A program made the translations under genes and the position numbers. From assembly GCF_007829885.1 (NCBI RefSeq), contig NZ_VIWW01000001.1, positions 1,674,001 through 1,738,000 on the forward strand: a stretch of DNA of 64,000 bases. Direction: 5' to 3'. Numbering within the stretch: position 1 is the first letter of the stretch; each line of letters opens with the position of its first letter. The stretch comes from Streptomyces brevispora (GTDB lineage: Bacteria; Actinomycetota; Actinomycetes; Streptomycetales; Streptomycetaceae). Below the pieces are notes generated by a model, which saw only the letters and a list, made by a program, of their open reading frames with translations, was not told where the DNA came from and did not search any database. Positions 17,887 to 29,214 of the stretch are shown here, piece after piece.

Positions 17887-19245
17887 ATGGCCAACTTCTC
17901 CAAGTCGAACGTGCCGCAGTTCTCCGTCGAGGTGTACCAGAACGAATATCTGCCCGAGGGCGGCCGTGAGGTCAACGGCATCATCACCGTCACCTCGACC
18001 GGCGGGGGCACCACCGGTGGCGTTCCGCTGACGAGCGCCGTTCCTTCGCCCTCGCACGTACCCGGACGGGCACCGAGCGCCGCCGTAGTGATCATGGTGG
18101 ACTGCTCGGGTTCGATGGACTACCCGCCCACGAAGATGCGCAACGCCCGCGATGCGACGGCGGCGGCCATCGACACCCTGCGCGACGGCACCTCCTTCGC
18201 CGTGGTCGGCGGTACGCATATCGCCAAGGAGGTCTACCCGGGCAACGGGCGGCTCGCCACCGCCGATCGGCAGACCAGGGCCCAGGCGAAAGAGGCCCTG
18301 CGCCGGCTCGGCGCGGGCGGCGGTACGGCGATCGGGACCTGGCTGCGGCTGGCCGACCGGCTGCTGGGCGCCGCCGAGGTGGGCATCCGGCACGGCATCC
18401 TGCTGACCGACGGGCGCAACGAGCACGAGGCGCCGGAGGATCTGCGGGCCGCGCTCGACGCCTGCGCGGGCCGGTTCACCTGTGACGCCCGCGGTGTCGG
18501 CACCGACTGGGAAGTGAAAGAGGTCACAGCGATCGCCTCCGCGCTGCTCGGCACCGCCGACATCGTCGCCGATCCGGCCGGGCTGGCCGCCGACTTCACG
18601 CAGATGATGGAGAACGCGATGGGCAAGGAGGTCGCGGACGTCGCGCTGCGGCTCTGGACCCCGGTCGGCGTGGAGATCAAGTTCGTGAAGCAGGTAGCGC
18701 CGACGGTCGCCGAGCTGACCGACCGCCGCACCGAGGCCGGCCCCCGCGCCGGGGACTACCCCACCGGCTCCTGGGGCGACGAGTCACGGGACTACCACGT
18801 GTGCGTGCAGGTGCCGGAGGCCGGGATCGGACAGGAGATGCTGGCGGCCCGGGTCTCGCTGATCCTCCCCGACCCGTCGGGCGGGGCGCCCCAGACCCTT
18901 TCGCAGGGCCTGGTCCGGGCGGTGTGGACGGACGACATGGTGGCGTCGACCTCGATCAATCCGCAGGTCGCGCACTACACAGGCCAGGCGGAACTGGCAC
19001 AAGTCATCCAGCAGGGGCTCGATGCCCGCAAGTCGGGAGACTTCGACGGCGCGACGGCGAAACTCGGGCGTGCGGTGCAGTTGGCATCGGCGTCGGGGAA
19101 CGAGGACACTGCGAAACTGCTTTCGAAGGTGGTAGACGTCGTCGACGCGGCGACCGGTACTGTGCGACTGAAGGCGAAGGTCGCGGAAGCGGACGAGATG
19201 ACACTCGAAACGCGCTCCACGAAGACCGTCCGCGTGAAGAAGTAA
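17887..19245 (+). CDS. VWA-domain protein of the PknG locus
   Basis: A 452-residue cytoplasmic protein starting at ATG 17887 behind AAGGAG (8-base spacing). Residues 1-60 form a beta-rich region (FSVEVYQNEYLPEGGREVNG), then a von Willebrand factor A domain with an intact metal site: VIMVDCSGSMD, GTHIAKE and LTDGRNEHE. The C-terminal third is helical, ending in KVRVKK. There is no signal peptide. VWA domains mediate metal-dependent protein binding. The position between a phosphatase and an FHA protein, same strand, suggests a scaffold in the same pathway. A specific role is not known. Confidence 0.85.
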   Translation: MANFSKSNVPQFSVEVYQNEYLPEGGREVNGIITVTSTGGGTTGGVPLTSAVPSPSHVPGRAPSAAVVIMVDCSGSMDYPPTKMRNARDATAAAIDTLRDGTSFAVVGGTHIAKEVYPGNGRLATADRQTRAQAKEALRRLGAGGGTAIGTWLRLADRLLGAAEVGIRHGILLTDGRNEHEAPEDLRAALDACAGRFTCDARGVGTDWEVKEVTAIASALLGTADIVADPAGLAADFTQMMENAMGKEVADVALRLWTPVGVEIKFVKQVAPTVAELTDRRTEAGPRAGDYPTGSWGDESRDYHVCVQVPEAGIGQEMLAARVSLILPDPSGGAPQTLSQGLVRAVWTDDMVASTSINPQVAHYTGQAELAQVIQQGLDARKSGDFDGATAKLGRAVQLASASGNEDTAKLLSKVVDVVDAATGTVRLKAKVAEADEMTLETRSTKTVRVKK

Positions 19246-19265
19246 CCACATATCCGCACTGATGA

Positions 19266-19296
19266 GCCGCCCGACCGGACAGGTCCGCCGGGCGGC
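19266..19296 (+). terminator. Hairpin between the VWA and FHA genes, possible attenuator
   Basis: GCCGCCCG (19266-19273) pairs with CGGGCGGC (19289-19296); inside, CGGAC (19276-19280) pairs with GTCCG (19283-19287) over a 2-base loop. An A-rich run follows (19303-19312) rather than T, so it is not a canonical terminator for the plus strand. It may reduce expression of the FHA gene. Confidence 0.5.
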
Positions 19297-19355
19297 GAAG
19301 CAAGAAAAAAAACGACGGCCCCCGGGGCCGGACGAGGAGAGGGGGAAGCGCCGAC

Positions 19356-20657
19356 ATGCCGACCTGCCCGAACGGACACCAGTCGGGTTCCGAGGACTGG
19401 TGCGAGGTCTGCGGCCACCGCATGGCCGGGCCCGGCGCGCCTGCGGGCGCGGTTCCCCCGCCGCCTCCCCCGCCGCCCGCGCCCGGCTACGGGTACCCGC
19501 AGGGCCTCGGCCCGGACGCGACCGCCCACGCCGAGATCTGCCCGCAGTGCCGCACCCCGCGGGAGGCGATGGCGCCGTTCTGCGAGGAGTGCCGCTGGAA
19601 CTTCCTCACGAACACCGCTACCTCGTACACACCGCTGGCCCCGCAGCACGGCATCCCGGGCGGCCCCGGCGGCCCCGGCCCCGTTCCCGGGCTCAATCTG
19701 CCGCCGGGCTTCCAGGCCCAGCAGCCGCCGGGACCGCCGCAGCCCCGCGATCCGTTCGAGTACCAGGGTTCGCGCCCCTCACAGGTGAACCGGCCCGCCG
19801 AGCCACTCTCCTCGGGCCCCGGCCAGCCCGGCCCGCCCGGACCTGGTCAGTCGCCGTTCCAGCAAGGCCGGCAGGGCCCGCCGCCTCCGCCGCCGTACCA
19901 GCAGGGCCAGGGCCCGCACGCACAGCCGGGGCCGCAGGGCTTCCCCGGGCAGCAGCACGCCCAGCAGCAGGGTTCGTCGCAGGGCTCGCCCCCGCCGCCG
20001 TCGTTCCAGCAGCAGAGTGCCGCGCCCCCGTTCCAGCAGACGGCGCCCCCGGTCTTCGAGCAGTCCGGTCCGCCGGCCCCGCCGCAGGCGGCGCAGCCCG
20101 GCGACGACTGGCTGCTGTCGCCGCCGTCGCAGGCCCAGGGCCCGCAGACGCCGATGCAGCAGCGGCCGTACCCGGGCCGGAACCAGGGCCCCGGCGCGGG
20201 GCAGGACCAGAGTCAGGGTCCGGACCAGGGACAGGGGCACGTTCCGGGGTCCGCAAGCTGGACGGCCGTGGTCGCCCCGGACCGTGAGTACTTTCTGGCG
20301 ATGATGCAGCGCAGCGGCCCCGAGGCCACCGGGCTCAACCTGCCCGCGTACTCCCCGGAGCAGCACCTTCCGCTGACCGGCAACCAGATCACCGTCGGTC
20401 GCCGCCGCCACAGCACGGGCGAGTCCCCCGACATCGACCTGTCCGTGCCCCCGGAGGACCCGGGCGTCTCGCACCAGCACGCGGTGCTGGTGCAGCAGCC
20501 TGACGGCAGCTGGGCCGTGGTCGATCAGAACTCCACCAACGGCACCACGCTCAACGGCGCCGAGGACCCGATCCAGCCCTACGTCCCCGTTCCCCTCCAG
20601 GACGGCGATCAGGTGCATGTCGGGGCGTGGACGACGATCACGATCCGCCGGGGCTGA
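19356..20657 (+). CDS. FHA-domain protein with double zinc ribbon and Pro/Gln-rich linker
   Basis: A 433-residue protein. N-terminal zinc ribbons are CPNGHQSGSEDWCEVCG (3-19) and CPQCRTP with CEECRW (about 62-82). A long Pro/Gln/Gly-rich low-complexity linker (about 95-310) leads to a C-terminal FHA domain (about 345-433) with GRRRHSTGE, SHQHAVL and NSTNGTTLNG, the residues that bind phosphothreonine. It is the best candidate in the locus for a PknG substrate or reader, in the way GarA serves PknG in mycobacteria, though GarA lacks the ribbons and linker. ATG 19356 follows a GGAGAGGGGGAAG site. The zinc ribbons resemble those on the kinase and phosphatase of the same locus. Confidence 0.88.
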   Translation: MPTCPNGHQSGSEDWCEVCGHRMAGPGAPAGAVPPPPPPPPAPGYGYPQGLGPDATAHAEICPQCRTPREAMAPFCEECRWNFLTNTATSYTPLAPQHGIPGGPGGPGPVPGLNLPPGFQAQQPPGPPQPRDPFEYQGSRPSQVNRPAEPLSSGPGQPGPPGPGQSPFQQGRQGPPPPPPYQQGQGPHAQPGPQGFPGQQHAQQQGSSQGSPPPPSFQQQSAAPPFQQTAPPVFEQSGPPAPPQAAQPGDDWLLSPPSQAQGPQTPMQQRPYPGRNQGPGAGQDQSQGPDQGQGHVPGSASWTAVVAPDREYFLAMMQRSGPEATGLNLPAYSPEQHLPLTGNQITVGRRRHSTGESPDIDLSVPPEDPGVSHQHAVLVQQPDGSWAVVDQNSTNGTTLNGAEDPIQPYVPVPLQDGDQVHVGAWTTITIRRG

Positions 20658-20734
20658 CGGGTGGCGGGCCGGGACCGCATGATCAACGCACCCGGGCCCC
20701 CGGTCCCCGCCGGAGCGTCTGCGACGATGGACAG

Positions 20735-21139
20735 GTGACTGAGAACCCGCGCGACACAGTGCAGGAGCTGACCTTCTACGAGCTGGTCGGCGGCGAGGAG
20801 ACCTTCCGGCGCCTGGTCCACCGCTTCTACGAGGGTGTGGCCGGGGACCCGTTGCTGCGGCCGATGTACCCGGAGGAGGATCTGGGCCCGGCCGAGGAGC
20901 GGTTCACGCTGTTCCTGATCCAGTACTGGGGCGGCCCGCGCACCTACGGCGAGCAGCGCGGACACCCCCGGCTGCGGATGCGGCACGTGCCGTTCCGGGT
21001 GGACCGGGCCGCGCACGACGCCTGGCTGAGCCATATGCGGGTGGCGCTCGACGAGCTCGCGCTGGCCCCGGAGCACGAGCGGCAGCTGTGGGACTACCTC
21101 ACCTACGCGGCCGCCTCGATGGTGAACACCGAGGGCTGA
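20735..21139 (+). CDS. glbO: Group II truncated haemoglobin (GlbO type)
   Basis: A 134-residue 2-on-2 globin. TFYELVGGEETFRRLVHRFYEGV covers the A-B region with the B10 tyrosine, QYWGGPRTY is the group II signature, the proximal histidine is in RMRHVPF, and a tryptophan at the G8 position (DAWLSHM) completes the pattern. GlbO proteins bind oxygen and are linked to oxidative or nitrosative stress and to membranes. GTG 20735 is chosen because the product then starts VTENPRDTVQE, normal for the family. The gene stands alone between the FHA gene and an ABC exporter. Confidence 0.9.
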   Translation: MTENPRDTVQELTFYELVGGEETFRRLVHRFYEGVAGDPLLRPMYPEEDLGPAEERFTLFLIQYWGGPRTYGEQRGHPRLRMRHVPFRVDRAAHDAWLSHMRVALDELALAPEHERQLWDYLTYAAASMVNTEG

Positions 21140-21297
21140 TTCCCGGCCCGGAGGTGTGCGGAATCCGGTACTCCGTCGCCGGATAACGGTCACGATCCCA
21201 TCAAGGTGTGCCCCCAAGCGGTATCCCGCCACGGGTGCACTCTGAAAGCATCCATACAGCGTCGGGGGCGTGTGTGTGAGATGAAGGCGGGGGCAGG

Positions 21298-24200
21298 GTG
21301 ACGGGGTTCGTATTCCTGCGGGTGAGGGCGCATCGGCTCCTCCTCGCGGCGGCCGTGCTGGCCGTGCTGCTCACCACCTCGGTCCTGGCGGCGCTCACCG
21401 CCTTCTCCGGCTCCATCGGCGACGCCGCACTGCGCCACAGCCTCACCCACCGGTCCGCCGCCGCCGCGACCCTCGTCATATCCGCGCAGGTCGCGCCGGC
21501 GCAGCGGGAGGCGGCCGACGCCTCGGCTCGCAGGGCCGCCCGCACCACGTTCGACGGACTTCCGGTGACCGTGCGGAAGCTGGAGGCGTCGGGGCCGTAC
21601 GCGCTGCCGCGCAGTCTGCAGGCCCCCGCCGCCCGTCGCGGTGACCCCGACCTCACCCACTTCGCCTCGCTCGACCTCAGCCGCGTCCGGCTCACCGCGG
21701 GGCGGATGCCCGCCGCCGGGGCGGGAAAGAGTGGCGACCCGGTCCAGGTCGCGCTGCCGGGCACCGCCGCGGAGGCCCTCGCGCTGAAGCCCGGCGCCCG
21801 GCTGACGCTCACCGACCGGCTCGGCGGCAAGCCCCTGAAGATCCTGGTCACCGGTCTCTACGAGGCGGCGGACCAGGCCGATCCGTACTGGCAGCTGGAC
21901 GCGGCCGGCGGGCGCGGCGTCCGCCGCGTCGTCTTCACGACGTACGGGCCGCTGCTCACCGACCCCGCGGTGCTCGGCTCCGGCCGGACCAGTTCCGGTG
22001 AGCTCTCCTATCTGGCGTCGGCCGACTTCCGCGGCCTCACCACGGACCGGATGGCCGCGCTGCGCCACGCGGCGACCGAGGGCCCGAAACAGCTGCTCGC
22101 CGCCCCCGAGTTCAAGAACGGGGCCAACGCGCAGACCCAGCTGCCCACCGTTCTCGACCAGATCGACCGGGGGCTGCTCGTCTCCCGCTCGACGATGATG
22201 ATCGTGGCCGTCCAGCTGGTGCTGCTGGCCGGGTACACCCTGCTCCTGGTGGCCCGGCTGCTGAGCAGTGAGCGAGGCGGGGAGACCGAACTGCTGCGTG
22301 CGCGCGGCGGATCGCGCGGCCGGATCACCTCGTTCGCCGCGATCGAGGCGCTGCTGCTCGCGCTGCCCGCCGCCGTCCTCGCCCCGCTGCTGGCCGGACC
22401 GCTGACCCGGCTCCTGGCGGACCGCAGCGAGCTGTCCCGGATCGGGCTGCGGCTCGGCGGGACCGCCACCGGCACGGTGTGGCTGGTGGCCGCCGTCACC
22501 GCACTGGCCTGCGCCCTCGCCGTGGTCGCGCCCGCGCTCGCCGCGAGCGCCGGCGGGCGCCGCTCCACCCGCGCCGCCACGCTGCCCGCGCCGGTGCGCG
22601 CGGGGGCGGACATCGGGCTACTGGCGGTCGCCGGGGTGGCGTACTGGCAGCTCGACCGGCAGACCGGGGGCGCGGGCAGCGGTGCGCTCAGCGACGACCG
22701 CGCGGGCGGCCTCGGCATCGATCCGCTACTCGTCGTCGCGCCCGCCCTGGCCCTGCTCGCGGGCACCGTACTGACGCTGCGGCTGCTGCCGCCCGCGGCC
22801 AGGCTCGCGGAGCGCCGGGCGGCCGGCGGCCGGGGGCTGGCCACGGCGCTGGCAGGCTGGCAGTTCAGCCGCCGGCCGCTGCGCGGCGCGGGTCCGGTGC
22901 TGCTGCTGGTGCTGTCGGTCGCGATGGGCATGCTGGCCATCGGCCAGAGCGCGTCGTGGGACCGTTCGCAGAGGGACCAGGCGGACTTCAGGTCCGGCGC
23001 CCCGATCCGGATGCTGGGCGGCGTCAACGCCGATCCGGCCCGGTCGGGCACGTACGCGCGACTGCCGGGGGTACGGGAGGCGGCGCCCGCGTTCCGTACG
23101 ACGCTGGAGCTCTCCGGCGGCCGCACCGCCGAGGTGCTGGCCCTGGACACCGCGCACGCCGACGAGCGGATGCTGATGCGCGGCGACCTCGCCGACGGGG
23201 CGCAGGGCCGGCTGTTCGACTCCCTCGCACCGCCCCACTCCGCACGGGCGGGACTGCTGCTGCCGCGCGACAGCACGGAACTCCGCCTCGATCTGCGCAT
23301 ATCGTCCGGGCCGAAGGCCGGGACGCCCTCGCGTTCCGGTATGAGCCCGCTGGTCACCGTGTTGCTGGAGGACCGTTCCGGCATTCCGTACCGGGTGGTC
23401 GCCGGTTCCGTACCGGTGGACGGGAAGGCGCATCCGCTCTCGCTGAAGGTCGCCGCGGCCGGTGAGCTGTCGGTGACCGGGTTCGAGCTGGACAGCAGCC
23501 AGCCGGTCGGGCGGGACGAGTCGCACCGCCTCACCGTGAGCAAACTGCGGACCATGACCGCCGGCGGCACCGAACGGCCGGTCCCGGTGCCCGGCGGATT
23601 CCGCTGGCAAGCGGCCCTGACCACCGACGAGTTCGGGCAGGTCCAGCCGGGCGACCCGCTGCACCCGGCCGGCTCGGCCGCGCAGCCGCTGACCCTCGAC
23701 TACCGGACCGGATTCGTCACGGAGGAGGACGCGGCCGCCGTACCGGCCCTCAATGTGCGGGTCACCGCGGCGCGGACCACGGCGGCCGGCCTGAACGGCG
23801 TGGCCACGGACGCCTATCTGAAGGCGTCCGGTGCGCGGACCGGCCAGAGCGTGGACGTGACGCTGGCCGGTGGGACGGTCCGGGTGAAGATCGTGCGGTC
23901 CGTCCACGCCCTCCCGACGACCGGGCCCGGCTCCACCGCCTCCCTGTCCTCCGGGCAGACACGGGCGGCCCGGGACGGCGGCGCCCTGCTCCTCGACCTC
24001 AGGGCCGTCGGCGGGATCTTCGCGCAACGCCCGAACGCCGTGCTCACCGCGACCGAGTGGTGGCTGAGCACCGCTCCCGGCCGGACCGCGGAGGTCGCGG
24101 CCGCGCTCCGGGCCCGGCCCGACACCGATCCCGCGCAGGTACAGGTCCGGGACGAGGTCGCCGACGAACTGGTGAGCGATCCGCTGGGTGCGGGTCCGCA

Positions 24201-24615
24201 GTCCGCGCTGCTCGCGGTGGCGGTCGTGGCGGCGGCGCTGGCCGGGGTCGGCTTCGCCGTGGCGGCCGTCGGCTCGCGGCGTGAACGGTCCGCGGAATTC
24301 GCCGTACTGCGGGCGCTGGGGGCGCCGCGCCGCCGGCTGGCCCGCATGATCGCCGCCGAGCAGGGGGTGCTGATCGCCATCGGGCTGCTGGTGGGGGCGG
24401 TCCTCGGGGCCGTACTGACCCGGGCGGTGGTGCCGCTCATCGTGCTGACCGGACAGGCCGCCCGGCCCGTACCGGCCGTGCTGGTGGAACTGCCCGCCGG
24501 ACAGGTCGCGGTGCTCCTCGCCTGCTTCGCCGCACTGCCGCTGGTGATCGTCGCGGTCCTCGCCCTGCGCCGCACCGACCCCGCGATCTCGCTGCGCCAC
24601 CAGGGGGACAACTGA
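21298..24615 (+). CDS. FtsX-like (MacB-type) ABC transporter permease, long form
   Basis: An 1105-residue membrane protein. One helix lies near residues 8-35, followed by a large extracytoplasmic domain, a set of helices near 295-500 (first FtsX block, including SSERGGETELLRARGGSRGRI), a second large extracytoplasmic domain (about 530-950), and a C-terminal FtsX block (about 965-1095) with SAEFAVLRALGAPRRRL. This double-FtsX organisation is typical of actinobacterial exporters of unknown cargo. GTG 21298 has an AAGGCGGGGGCAG region upstream; the frame opened by ATG 21281 stops after six codons. The next gene follows 1 base after the stop. Confidence 0.85.
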   Translation: MTGFVFLRVRAHRLLLAAAVLAVLLTTSVLAALTAFSGSIGDAALRHSLTHRSAAAATLVISAQVAPAQREAADASARRAARTTFDGLPVTVRKLEASGPYALPRSLQAPAARRGDPDLTHFASLDLSRVRLTAGRMPAAGAGKSGDPVQVALPGTAAEALALKPGARLTLTDRLGGKPLKILVTGLYEAADQADPYWQLDAAGGRGVRRVVFTTYGPLLTDPAVLGSGRTSSGELSYLASADFRGLTTDRMAALRHAATEGPKQLLAAPEFKNGANAQTQLPTVLDQIDRGLLVSRSTMMIVAVQLVLLAGYTLLLVARLLSSERGGETELLRARGGSRGRITSFAAIEALLLALPAAVLAPLLAGPLTRLLADRSELSRIGLRLGGTATGTVWLVAAVTALACALAVVAPALAASAGGRRSTRAATLPAPVRAGADIGLLAVAGVAYWQLDRQTGGAGSGALSDDRAGGLGIDPLLVVAPALALLAGTVLTLRLLPPAARLAERRAAGGRGLATALAGWQFSRRPLRGAGPVLLLVLSVAMGMLAIGQSASWDRSQRDQADFRSGAPIRMLGGVNADPARSGTYARLPGVREAAPAFRTTLELSGGRTAEVLALDTAHADERMLMRGDLADGAQGRLFDSLAPPHSARAGLLLPRDSTELRLDLRISSGPKAGTPSRSGMSPLVTVLLEDRSGIPYRVVAGSVPVDGKAHPLSLKVAAAGELSVTGFELDSSQPVGRDESHRLTVSKLRTMTAGGTERPVPVPGGFRWQAALTTDEFGQVQPGDPLHPAGSAAQPLTLDYRTGFVTEEDAAAVPALNVRVTAARTTAAGLNGVATDAYLKASGARTGQSVDVTLAGGTVRVKIVRSVHALPTTGPGSTASLSSGQTRAARDGGALLLDLRAVGGIFAQRPNAVLTATEWWLSTAPGRTAEVAAALRARPDTDPAQVQVRDEVADELVSDPLGAGPQSALLAVAVVAAALAGVGFAVAAVGSRRERSAEFAVLRALGAPRRRLARMIAAEQGVLIAIGLLVGAVLGAVLTRAVVPLIVLTGQAARPVPAVLVELPAGQVAVLLACFAALPLVIVAVLALRRTDPAISLRHQGDN

Positions 24616-24616
24616 C

Positions 24617-27426
24617 ATGAGCCCGCGTCCGATGTTCTCCCGCGGAACGGCCGCCTGCGCGCCCTGGGTACGGACCCGGCTGCGCACCGCCCCGGGCGCG
24701 GCCTGCGCGCTCGGACTGCTGGTGCTGCTGACGGCGTTCCTGGCCGCCGCCTTCCCGCGGGCCGTCGACCGTTACGAGGACGAGGGTCTGCGCCACGATC
24801 TCGCTGCCGCCGCCCCCCGGCGCAGCATGCTGGAGGTCAGCAGCCCGGCGCCGGGTCTGGAGGTGCCGCAGGCAGCACGCGAGAAAGCGGTGCGGGAGCC
24901 GTCGGTGGCCTCCGTGCACCGGAGGCTGCTGGCCGGGCTGCCCGATCCGCTGCGGGCGGACACCGGCCAGTCCGCGTACGGACTCCGGACGACGAACCCG
25001 ATCCCTGCCGGGGAGCCCTGGTTCCCCCGCCCCTACGGCATCGACCCCGAACTGACGTACACGACGCAGTCGGCGCTGCCGGATCACTCCACCCTGCGCG
25101 AGGGCAGGTGGCCGGCCGCCCGGGGCGAGGTCACCGCCGCCACCGAGGAGGTGGAGGCCGCGGTCACCGAGGAGACCGCGAAGGCGCTGCGGATCAAGAC
25201 CGGTGCGACCGTCTCCGTCCCGGCCATCAGGGGCGGGCAGTTCACGGTACGGATCACCGGCATCGTCGCCCCGCTGCGCCCCGAGGCCGCCTACTGGTCG
25301 GCCGAACCGCTGCTGCGCACCCCCTCCCTGGTCGCCAAACCGACGAAGACCGAGCCGCGTTACTACTGGACCGCCGCTCTGCTGCTGCCCCCGGACGCCG
25401 CACCGGTGCTGCTCGCCACCACCGGCCAGCCCGAGGTGTACTGGCGGATCATGCCGGACGTCGCGCGGCTGACCGCGCCGGACGTGCCCCTGCTCCGCTC
25501 GTCCGTGGCCTCCCTGGAGGGCGGCCCCGGGCTGCTGAACGTACGCACGGCCGTCGGCGAGACCGCGACGGTGACGACCGACCTGGACGAGATCGTGAGC
25601 GCGTACGACGGGATGCGGCAGGCGATCCGCCCGGTCGTCACCGTCGCCGCCGTCGGCATCGGGGCCGTCGCCGTCATCGTCCTGCTGATGACGGGCGGGC
25701 TGATCGCCGGCCGGCGCCACACCGAACTCGCCCTGCTCCGGGCCCGCGGCGGGTCCCTGCGTTCCCTCGGGGGCAGGCTGCTCGCCGAGACCGCGGTGAC
25801 CGCCGTGCCCGCCGCGGCGCTGGGCCTGCTGCTCGCGGTCCTGGTGATCGACGGGCCCCGGCTGTGGCCCTCGGCCGTCGGCGCCGCCGCCGTCGGTGCG
25901 CTGGTCTGTGCCGCACTCCCGGTCCGTACCGTGCTGCCGCACCGCAGACCGCGGCTCCACGGCGGCCGCGAGGACCTGGTGAGCGTCCGGCCGTCCCGGC
26001 GGCGCACCGTCGCCGAACTCACCGTGCTGGTGCTGGCCGTCGGCGCGGTCGTCGCCCTGCGCAGGCGCGGTACGGGCGGCGAAGGGGGCACCGACCTCCT
26101 GGTCAGCGCGGCCCCCGTGCTGGTCGCGCTGATCGCGTCCCTGGTCCTCGTGCGGCTCTACCCGCTGCCGCTGCGGCTCGCGCTGCGCTCCGTGGCGCGG
26201 CTGCGCGGCGCGGTCGGATTCCTGGCGCTGGCCCGTGCCGGACGCTCCTCGGCCTCCGGCACGCTGCCGCTGCTCGCGCTGCTGGTCGCGCTGACGACGG
26301 CGGCGTTCGGGGGCTCGGTGCTCGCGGGAGTCGCGGACGCCCGGGACACCGCGGCGGTGCTCGCGACCGGCGCGGATGCCCGGATCAGCGGCCAGGCCGA
26401 CTCCGCACCCCTGCCGGACGGCCTGGTCCGGACGGTGTCCGGGACGGACGGCGTACAGGAGGTGGCGCGCGTCCAGATCGAGTACGGCGTCTCGCTGCCG
26501 TCGCCCGAGCACGGCTTCGAGGACGCCCGGGGCGCCACCCTGATCGGCGTCGACCCGGTCACCTATGCCCGGCTGGCGCGCTCCACCGGCATCGGCACCT
26601 TCACCGCCGACCGGCTGAAGTACAGCGGCCCGCCGACGCCGAAGGGCACGATGCCGTCGCAGGACCGGGTGCTGCCGGTCCTCGCCTCGCCGTCCGTCGC
26701 CGAGCGGCTCGGGGACCGGCCGCGCGATCTCCAGTCGATGGCCGGGGACTTCAAGGTCCGGGTGACGGGCACGGTGGCACACACGCCCGCCGTCAGCGAC
26801 ACCTCTTTCATGATCGTCGACGCCGCCTCCCTCACCCACCGGCAGACCACCGCTCTGCTGCTCACCGGCGACCGGCTGGACGCGAAGGCGCTGCGCGCGG
26901 CGGCCCACCACGCCGGCAAGGACTTCACCGTGCAGCTGCGCTCCGAAGCGCGCGCGGCCTACGTGGACACCCCCATGCAGGTGGGTGCCGAGCGGATCTA
27001 CACGGCGGCGATCGCGGCCGGCGCGGGCTACGCCCTGCTCGCCGTCCTGCTCTCCCTGCTCCGGACCGCTCCGGAGCGCACCACTTTGCTGGCGCGGCTG
27101 CGCACCATGGGCATCGGCACCCGGCAGGGCGGACGCCTCCTCGGCTTCGAGGCCATGCCCCAGGCGCTGCTCGCCGCCGCGGGCGGGCTGCTCGTCGGCC
27201 GGGCGACCATCGCGCTGCTGGCACCGGGCGTCGATCTGGTGCACCTCGCGCTCTCGACCGGCCCCGGCGCCGGTCTGCTGTACAACGCACCGCTGCGGGC
27301 GGATCCGTGGTCGATGGTCCTGCCGGCGCTGGGCGTGATCGTCCTCACCGCCGCGGTGGCCGGCGTACAGGCCTGGTGGACCGGCCGCCGCGGATCGGTC
27401 ACCGAACTCAGGGCAGGAGACTCCCG

Positions 27427-27430
<4 letters not shown>
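24617..27430 (+). CDS. FtsX-like ABC transporter permease, second subunit
   Basis: A 937-residue permease partner of the preceding gene. One helix near residues 20-45, a large external domain, FtsX-type helices around 325-440 with HTELALLRARGGSLRSL, further helices to about 600, another external domain and a final block about 790-920 (TTLLARLRTMGIGTRQG). It is about 170 residues shorter than its partner. Its stop overlaps the ATPase start as ATGA, so the three genes are one translationally coupled unit. Substrate is unknown; MacB-type systems work by mechanotransmission and may handle lipoproteins or peptides rather than small molecules. Confidence 0.85.
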
Positions 27431-28425
<995 letters not shown>

Positions 28426-28521
28426 GGACACAACCGGCACCCGGACACCCCGGACACCTGGCTCCCGGCTCCCCGGCTCCTCCGCAACGGCGGCCGGGCC
28501 TGACCCCGGACCCGTGACCGT

Positions 28522-29214
28522 CTAACCGCCCACCGAGACACCGAGCGCACCCAGCCCGGCACCGGCACCGGCCCGCCGCAGGGCGATCGCGCCGAACGGG
28601 GTGCGCAGCCGCAGCCACGCCCCCGCCGCGAGCAACGCGACGGGAAAGTCCGGTGCGGCCCGGAGGAAGCCCAGGGACTGCGCCGCGTGCACGGCCCGCA
28701 ACGGCAGCTCCGTGCCACCGACGGTCCGCGACCAGATGTCGCGCCCGATGAGATCCCGCTCCGCCCGCGTACGCCGGTCCTCGGGCAGGCTCTCGTCGCG
28801 CGCCCGGAACTCCGCCACGGCAGCGGTCAAGGACGTGCGCAGGGCGACGGGGTCCGGCAGCCCCTGGCACTCCTGCCAGCCGCCGCGCGGGGGCAGCACA
28901 CCCGTCCACGGCGGCCCGGTCACCGGCGAGGGCAGTGACCCCGCACCGGCGTCCGGTCCGTCGACGTCCAGCGACTCGAGGAGTTCACCGGCCGACACCG
29001 TGACATCGAGGTCATGCGTACCCGCGAGCCGCACCGCGCGGATCGCCAGGACCTCGAACGACGGTGGCCGGCCGAACACGGCGAGCGCCCCGCCGCCCGC
29101 CTGAAGCCGGACGGCGGCGGCCCGGTCGTAGTGCAGCAGCCGACCGAGGAAGCCCGCGAGATCCGCGGCCTCCCTCGCGTCGGCGAACCGCAGCGACTGC
29201 ACGGGCACGGTCAT
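28522..29214 (-). CDS. Conserved actinobacterial hypothetical protein
   Basis: A 230-residue soluble protein with no recognised motif. The N-terminal part (MTVPVQSLRFADAREAADLA) alternates helices and strands, and the C-terminus is Ala/Gly-rich. ATG 29214 overlaps the stop of the thioesterase gene as ATGA, so the two are translationally coupled and probably transcribed with ettA. No signal peptide or clear membrane segment. Function unknown. Confidence 0.75.
   Translation of the reverse strand: MTVPVQSLRFADAREAADLAGFLGRLLHYDRAAAVRLQAGGGALAVFGRPPSFEVLAIRAVRLAGTHDLDVTVSAGELLESLDVDGPDAGAGSLPSPVTGPPWTGVLPPRGGWQECQGLPDPVALRTSLTAAVAEFRARDESLPEDRRTRAERDLIGRDIWSRTVGGTELPLRAVHAAQSLGFLRAAPDFPVALLAAGAWLRLRTPFGAIALRRAGAGAGLGALGVSVGG

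Noticed and set aside
19266..19312. Canonical intrinsic terminator between VWA and FHA genes
   Set aside because: The hairpin is followed by A residues rather than T on the plus strand; kept only as a possible attenuator.
25108..27426. Long plus-strand frame preceding the ABC ATPase
   Set aside because: It is an Arg/Ala-rich out-of-frame shadow of the second FtsX-like permease; the ATPase begins at 27427 with a normal overlap.
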